The notes under the pieces were generated by a model. That model was not told the origin of the DNA, made no database searches, and was given only the letters and a program-made list of their open reading frames with translations. From positions 261,022,940 through 261,086,939 of the forward strand of contig CM060947.1 in the NCBI GenBank assembly GCA_030765055.1: 64,000 nt of DNA. The letters are read 5' to 3'. A program made the translations under genes and the position numbers. Below are positions 58,354 to 64,000 of the stretch, one piece after another. Position 1 is the stretch's first letter; each line of letters opens with the position of its first letter. The stretch is from Mantis religiosa (lineage: Eukaryota > Arthropoda > Insecta > Mantodea > Mantidae).

Positions 58354-59246
58354 GTGTGACAGTTCAATGAAGGAAGAACATCGTGTGACAACAAACCAAG
58401 ACATTTCAGTGAGGCATGTGGTGATGGTACCATGGATGTGTCTGATGTACGTTCCTGGGTGTGACAGTTCAATGAAGGCAGAACATCGTGTGACAAAAAA
58501 CCAAGACATTTCAGTGAGGCATGTGGTGATGGTACCATGGATGTGTCTGATGTACGTTCCTGGGTGTGACATTTCAATGAAGGCAGAACATCGTGTGACA
58601 ACAAACCAAGACAATTAAATGAGGCATGTGGTGATGGTACCATGGATGTGTCTAATGTACGTTCCTGGGTGTGACAGTTCAATGAAGGCAGAACATCGTG
58701 TGACAACAAACCAAGACATTTCAGTGAGGCATGTGGTGATGGTACCATGGATGTGTCTAATGTACGTTCCTGGGTGTGACAGTTCAATGAAGGCAGAACA
58801 TCGTGTGACAACAAACCAAGACAGTTGGGTGAGGAATGTAGTGATGTTACCATGGATGTGTCTAATATGCGTTCCTGTGTGTGACAGTTCAATGAAGGCA
58901 GAACATCGTGTGACAACAAACCAAGACAGTTAAGTGAGGCATGTGGTGATGGTAACATGGATGTGTCTAATGTACGTTCCTGTGTGTGACAGTTCAATGA
59001 AGACAGAACATCGTGTGACAACAAACCAAGACAGTTAAGTGAGGCATGTGGTGATGGTAACATGGATGTGTCTAATGTACGGTCCTGGGTGCGACAGTTC
59101 AATGAAAGCAGAACATCGTGTAACAACAAACCAAGACATTTGAGAGAGGCATGTAGTGATAGTATCACGGATGTGTCTATTGTGCGTTCCTGGGTGCGAC
59201 AGTTCAATAAAGACAGAAGATCGTTTTTCAACAAACCAAGACATTT
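58352..59246 (+). repeat. 105-bp minisatellite derived from a mariner helix-turn-helix
   Basis: About 8.5 units, every one exactly 105 bp (starts at 58352, 58457, 58562, 58667, 58772, 58877, 58982, 59087, 59192). Because 105 is 35 codons, the plus-strand frame repeats as ACGDGTMDVSNVRSWVRQFN then E.RTSCDNKPRH. DVSxVRxWVRxxNE is the same pattern as the family-B mariner helix-turn-helix in this window (DVSTVRRWVRRCNEAEG). In the first seven units the arginine codon CGA in WVRQF is TGA (stop); the last two units keep CGA. The matching 309-codon minus-strand frame is a by-product of the unit length. Confidence 0.85.
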
Positions 59247-59387
59247 GCAGATATCGCCTTCCAAAATTGGTATTTATTTATTTGTGTTACCATTCGCTTT
59301 GTCAACTTCATATAGAATTAAAAACTGGAATATTGAAGATGAAGTTGAAGACTTCTGCTCTTTAGAACAAATACCAAAAAACCAACA
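59247..59387 (+). other. Open continuation after the minisatellite
   Basis: The plus-strand frame that reads the last two HTH units runs on without stop to 59391 (ISPSKIGIYLFVLPFALSTS and onward). I do not recognise this extension; it is probably chance. Confidence 0.3.
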
Positions 59388-59655
59388 ATGAACACTTATA
59401 CTTATGGCCTGAACAGCTTAACCTCACACCTTATCAACTTATATAATGCACTGCCACTGGAACTGAAAGGCTGCAGGAACATAAAAGGTTTTAAAAGGAA
59501 AGTTGCTGAAAATGTACTGAAGGCAGTTTTTGATAGCTGATCGAGTGTTACACATTTACAGGTGCTTGTATTTGCTGAACTGGTTGAAAATTAATATGTA
59601 ACGGTTCTGAGAACTTGTTCAGGTAACAATGAATAATAAATAAATAAATAACAAA
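59388..59655 (+). mobile_element. 3' end of a LINE (same family as 13.3 kb)
   Basis: Plus-strand tail reading SLTSHLINLYNALPLELKGC, then NIKGFKRKVAENVLKAVFDS and stop. A 3' untranslated part ends in AATAATAAATAAATAAATAA. The same tail is on the minus strand at 13.27-13.79 kb. Severely 5'-truncated. Confidence 0.75.
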
Positions 59656-61467
59656 TAAATTCTTTCATTTCAGTTGGTAAATTAGCTCCATTCAATTTCT
59701 GTCGGAGGTAAAAGGTTTTCATGCTTCGACTATGCAGCCTTGGATATCATCTAGAGTAATTGCTCAACCTGAGGCGCAGGATCAGAGCAAGAGCTCAGGT
59801 TGAGATGACTTCCTGATCTGTAATATCAGTTCCATCACGAAAGACAGGACGCAGATACCTCATGTGCTGGGGACAGCTGCCTCCCAACCCTGAAATCCTG
59901 TTGCAATGTCCTCAAAAGTCCTCTTCATCTTGAGTGACTTTGTGTAACTAATAAACTGTAATATATAGACAAATTATTACTACACAAAGAATGTAGATAT
60001 TTTAAAATCCGTAATTTATGTGAAATAAATTTTTATGGAGTTAACCTTTCCTCAGATATTCATTGTTATTTTTGTTTAAACTTTAAAACAGTAGTAATTT
60101 TATTATTTTTTCTTCCGTTTTCTTTTTCCTTGTGATCACGCAAAGGACAAACACTACCTTTACCTGCCGTATCATAAAACAATACGTGTAAATGTGAAAG
60201 ACGTGTAGAGATAGGAGTCCATTTGTGAGGTTGCGAACCTGATTCAACACAGAAATGGGACATCTGCGTTGGACATGACGATCGCAACTTTTAAAACGCT
60301 TTCCACCGCTCGGCAAACTATCCCACAGCCTTCCATGTCGAACTGGCTGACCGCTGCAGATTTTATCGAACAAACATTGAACCATTCGTCTTCATTAATA
60401 CTATCCACAGCTAAAGTTTGTTTCTGTCTTAAGAGTAATACCTTAAGGCAGTCTCTAACCGATTTTCATTAAAAAAATACTTTATCTTTCAATATTATTT
60501 TTTGAAATTTCCGTGAGTGTATAAATAAGTCTTGTACAATACAATGTTTATCCAACACTTACCCTAATCATTAAAAAGACTTACTACTTCTCAATTAAAC
60601 TATAATAAAATAGTTAAATTATTTTTAATGTTATTTTCTGTAATATAGAGCTATTTATACCAAGGCCGACTGCTAACATGAGACAATCGATGTTGGCTAG
60701 TCGTTTCTAGGTTAATTTGATTTTCATTTCAGAAAGCTACATTGACGAATGTATTGTCAGTAGAATGTAGAACATTATTGCACAAATATAAATATTTGTC
60801 TCTAAAACTACACTTATCTTAAGAAAATTTATGTTAATACTTCTTTCTTCTTTCCATTGGAAATCGATTTCAAAAGCAAATCGCTTTCGTCCTCAGCCCA
60901 TCAACTCCAAATCAAATCGTTGTCAAGGAAACTCTCGGTTAACATGTGTTTTCTTATGTTTTATCAGCATTACCAACATCTGAAGACGAAACAAACCTAA
61001 AAACAGAATGAACTGCTAGTATGTCAAAACTCATTAAGCGATGTTTATTTTTTTAAATAAATATCTTTTCCCATAGATTTAATAGGTTAACTGGAAAAAA
61101 TTCACCAGTTAGGTTTGATATTAGATCAAGAGGCCATGAACTTAGATCAATGTTTATACAACGAAAATGCTAAGTTCTGCTTGACTGAAGATCACTTTCA
61201 TATGCTTGAACTTAGATCATCTTTTATGCAACCGGGCCTAAGTCAATTAGTAGGAAAGACATAGGACTTGATGATTGATTCAGTCATAGTTGACACATTA
61301 AGTACATATGTTAAACTTTGTTTACGCCTGACTGGAAGTAGTGGTTCATTTGCTTCTATTGGCAAACTGACTACTGGACTACAGCGGAAACTTCCCAGAG
61401 CAAGTCGAAGAGCAGTTGACTTGATGGAGTCAATAATCTTGAGGGCAGATGGTCTTGCAGAAATATA
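59656..61467. other. No recognisable feature
   Basis: Long AT-rich stretch with no supported gene or repeat. Small frames at 60.07-60.47 and 61.24-61.50 kb have no family features I recognise. A minus-strand frame at 61.5-61.24 kb (STALRLALGSFRCSPVVSLP) resembles a LINE reverse-transcriptase thumb (LRLALGAFRTSPV-like) and may be a small remnant. Confidence 0.35.
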
Positions 61468-61629
61468 TAAGGTGTGTCCGTAAAATAAGGTCACCAAGGC
61501 GCGGGAGCCGTGAGAAAAGCTATTACGCGAGATCCGGCAACGCTGTCGTATAGCTTGGATTCACCTCTTCAAATCCCCACTACAACGAACCCGTTGTAGC
61601 CATTAGTCTTGGCTGGGCAACCGTTTGCG

Positions 61630-62392
61630 ATGGAGCTTCCTATCACTTCCGCCGCCTAGTGCGAGTTGCGTGCAGTGATCGGTTTTTTTTTTTTGTTGTT
61701 TTTTTTTTTTTTTTTTTTTTTGAGTGCCAAGGGCACTACCCCCACTGTATTTCATCGTTAGTTATGCGAAGCCTATGGGCCACAGTGAATAGACGTCAAA
61801 AACGTTCGAAAGTGGGTCAGAGAGTTCAAAGACGGACGTACAGACGTCCATGACGAACAGCGTTCTGGTCGGCCTTCGGTTTCAGCCGAAACAATTGCGA
61901 AAGTGGAGCAAGAAATGCTTAAAGATCGACGTGTGACACTTTGCGAGCTGTGCGAATTTATCCATGAAGTCAGTAACACTACTATTGACAAGATTTTGAC
62001 CGAACATTTGCATTATCGCAAGGTGTGTGCGAGGTGTGTCCCTAAAATGCTCACCGAAGACCATAAACGGCAACGTGTTGAAGCCTCCCTCTGATTCCTG
62101 GAGCGCTAGGCAGAACAGGGCGAGCAATTGTTGGATTCAATTATCACTGGCTGATCTCTTGGCCCAGTTCAGATGGGACATTCTCACCCATCCCCCTACA
62201 GTCCAGACTTAGCACCTAGTGATTGTCATCTGTTTCCTGAGTTGAAGTCACACCTGGGTGGAACACATTTCCAGACCAACGAGGTTCAGCGCTACCTGCA
62301 CAACTTGGTGGGAGAGTGATATGACAAGGGTATACAAAAACTGCCACAGCGCATGCAAAAGTGCATCGATCGCAATGGTGATTACTTTTAAA
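61630..62392 (+). pseudogene. Broken mariner transposase (family D)
   Basis: Readable in pieces. MEQEMLKDRRVTLCELCEFI and YRKVCARCVPKMLTEDHKRQ (61903-62094) form the second helix-turn-helix and linker. After the deletion, SPDLAPSDCHLFPELKSHLG near 62200 carries the third catalytic aspartate. The C-terminus QRMQKCIDRNGDYF ends at 62391. The catalytic triad is incomplete. Confidence 0.8.
61682..61721 (+). repeat. Poly-T tract inside mariner family D
   Basis: About 40 bases, nearly all T, breaking the transposase N-terminus. It is followed by about 15-20 bases (GAGTGCCAAGGGCACTACC) that include a small palindrome and do not look like transposase. It may be a poly-A tail of a small antisense retro-insertion or a slippage expansion. 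Confidence 0.6.
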
Positions 62393-62497
62393 AATAGCTG
62401 TAAGTTCCGCCTTTCCATCAATGTAACATTCATTAACAATAAATATGTTTCTATATTAAATAAAATTGGAGACCTTATTTTACGTACACGCCTCATA

Positions 62498-63900
62498 AAC
62501 TACACTGTCATAATCCAATTTAATCCTAATAATTGCTCTGTATGTATTTATTACAACTTGCTAGTCTGTTCCCCAATTTTTGCTGGAAGTATCTTCATTA
62601 TATTAATCCTGCGAAGACATTAATTTTTGAGGTTCTTCAGACGGTAAATCCAACTTAGTTTACTAAAATTTTAGTGCATACTTACATGGATAGTTTCAGG
62701 TTCTTAGAGCATATAATTTTCAGCACTGCTAACGACAAAGCATAGCAAAATGTTAAAAAATATTTTTAAAATGTCTTCTTAAGGAGGTAAGTTTTATTTC
62801 TTAATGATCAATGAATCTTAATAAAATCTGTTGATCAAAAAGGAGTATTTAAAATTTAACTTTGAAGAGACAAGTAATTAAAAATTCCTTAAAGAAGGTG
62901 ATATTAGACTAAGAGAAATTTTACAATTTTACAATACTCTTTTCTAGTTTTTTGAGGTGATAATTCCAAATGTATGTAGGTATGTATCTTTGCCTGGATG
63001 ATGATAAAGCGTGTGTGGTGAGTAAACAGACTTTTACAGCCTCCAACAATTGACCGTTTATATAACAGCTGCAAATGACACGCAACAAAAACTCATATTC
63101 TTGACGCTCTGTTTTCTTTTCTGGTTTTGCTAATTGAAACCGACACATAATTAATCACGTTTCATTACAAACAAAAAAAAAACACCTGTATATTTTGTGT
63201 AATGGGTTTGTACTGATTTGGCGAAGGTTTTTAACTCGTTGTGTTTACGCCTAAATCAGTTTGCGTTTTAGTTTTCTGTCAGCTTTCTGTTCATTTTACT
63301 TTTTTTTCACAGCATAAAATAGTGGAGTATGGCCGAGGGCCGTAAAATTTAAATGGCTGTAGCCGACCGGAAAATTGGCGCGTGGTTCTCATCATGTCCG
63401 CCAGAATACGCTGCTCCCCAGGTAGAATTGTGGAGGTTTTTTGTCCTTTATTTAGTGCTCTGTGCATTTGAGCTTTTTTTTTCTGTGGGTCGTGATGAAT
63501 GGTGCTTTACTATAGTTGGCATACCATTTCAACAACAATGTCCCAACTGTTGAAGGCCTTTAACCCCTGTAATACATCAGACAGCCGTCATTTTACTGCA
63601 AGTACAAGATCACGTACTTGGCCATGCCTGAATAATAATTTTACAGAGAAATATTTGAAATAGGTGATTTAATATGTTAGAATATAAGATACATTAGCTA
63701 GAGGACTGAAAAGCAATTAGAGAAGCTACAAGTGCAAAAACAAAATCAAGACAACAAGAAATCTATCAGCGTAAGATGTCTTTTGAACCTTGACACATTC
63801 AGCTACCAAGGTACATGCAAAACTGCACGTAGACAAATTCCTAAAATTATAAAGGCAAGAAAATTCCTAAGGAAACTTGGTGAAGATTTTGTATGAAAAA
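62498..63900. other. No confident feature
   Basis: AT-rich sequence. A short plus-strand frame begins near 63353 (MAVADRKIGAWFSSCPPEYA) and meets a GT after CCCCAG near 63420, as a first coding exon might. No partner exon or known domain is visible, so I do not call it a gene. Confidence 0.35.
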
Positions 63901-63917
63901 TCAATACACAATGATCA

Positions 63918-64000
63918 CTTTTTTTTTTCCAACGCACCTTTACTCATCCTCTTAATTTTGTTGGTCCTTCTCAAAATAGTCTCCCCTGAATGCGATGCAC
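63918..64000 (-). mobile_element. Mariner family A, copy 7, cut by the window edge
   Basis: Sequence from AATGATCACTTTTTTTTTTC onward matches the 3' end of family A (CTTTACTCATCCTCTTAATT, TGGTCCTTCTCAAAATAGTC, CTGAATGCGATGCAC), as at 57.50-57.56 kb. It continues past the end of the window. Confidence 0.85.

Larger units (their letters stand above)
61468..62495 (+). mobile_element. Mariner family D, internally deleted
   Basis: 1028 bp between TA at 61466-61467 and 62496-62497. Inverted ends read TAAGGTGTGTCCGTAAAATA and the complement of TGAGGCGTGTACGTAAAATA, both continuing AGGTC. Plus strand carries a broken transposase: the N-terminal start is disrupted by a poly-T tract (61682-61721), and about 130 codons around the first two catalytic aspartates are deleted near 62150. 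A non-autonomous derivative. Confidence 0.88.

Noticed and set aside
58335..59264. 309-codon minus-strand protein with 35-residue repeats
   Set aside because: The frame is open only because the minisatellite unit is a multiple of three without minus-strand stops. The meaningful homology is on the plus strand, to a mariner helix-turn-helix.
63353..63553. 66-codon frame as a host gene first exon
   Set aside because: A plausible start and a possible splice donor (CCCCAG/GT) are present, but no partner exon, domain or promoter evidence supports a gene.

Overview
This is repeat-dominated, AT-rich animal DNA, almost certainly from an insect. It carries many mariner copies, hAT, Penelope-like and non-LTR retrotransposons, a tRNA-derived SINE and several satellite arrays. 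It has no operons, no ribosome-binding sites and no convincing host gene. The transposon mix and density suggest a large-genome insect such as a cockroach, termite, stick insect or orthopteran, but that is inference and no diagnostic host gene is present to settle it.

Layout. 1-1022 is a pure ATT microsatellite that cuts off a mariner. 2.6-5.6 kb is a ~132-bp satellite interrupted by a 400-bp A-tailed retro-insertion. 5.9-6.9 kb is a GC-rich dispersed repeat. 7.2-8.1 kb is a fold-back element whose arms end in tRNA-like modules and whose core is a 133-bp satellite; relatives lie at 24.2-25.1 and 36.4-37.9 kb. 9.0-11.2 and 20.7-22.9 kb are two arrays of one 121-bp satellite, the first with a 726-bp higher-order repeat. 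12.3-12.9 and 31.2-32.4 kb are pieces of one transposon-like protein family. 13.3-14.5 kb is a LINE tail split by a GT microsatellite; 15.1 kb is a SINE with target duplications. 16.9-18.2 kb holds a decayed THAP domain between inverted repeats. 18.3-19.7 and 37.9-39.2 kb are two copies of one mariner family. 34.06-35.40 kb is a mariner with an uninterrupted 357-codon transposase and perfect 31-bp terminal repeats. A second mariner family occurs as seven damaged copies across the window.

The most informative block is 39.8-46.7 kb. One RNase H-bearing LINE (minus strand) has been interrupted three times: by an ORF1-only LINE (10-bp target duplication), by a hAT element (8-bp target duplication), and by a 5'-truncated jockey-like LINE. 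Removing the first two restores the host reading frame. At 47.0-49.1 kb a Penelope-like element with a GIY-YIG domain forms a nearly perfect ~2-kb palindrome, with a possible hammerhead ribozyme half-core at each outer end. At 49.5-50.6 kb a TA-flanked DNA transposon splits the GC-rich repeat. 55.1-56.7 kb is a 108-bp satellite. 58.35-59.25 kb is an exact 105-bp minisatellite that appears to be an amplified mariner helix-turn-helix segment. 61.5-62.5 kb is a fourth, deleted mariner.

The elements do not form a pathway. They record successive insertion, decay and tandem amplification. Only the mariner at 34.06-35.40 kb looks potentially functional. Boundaries were read by eye and are approximate unless a target duplication is stated.
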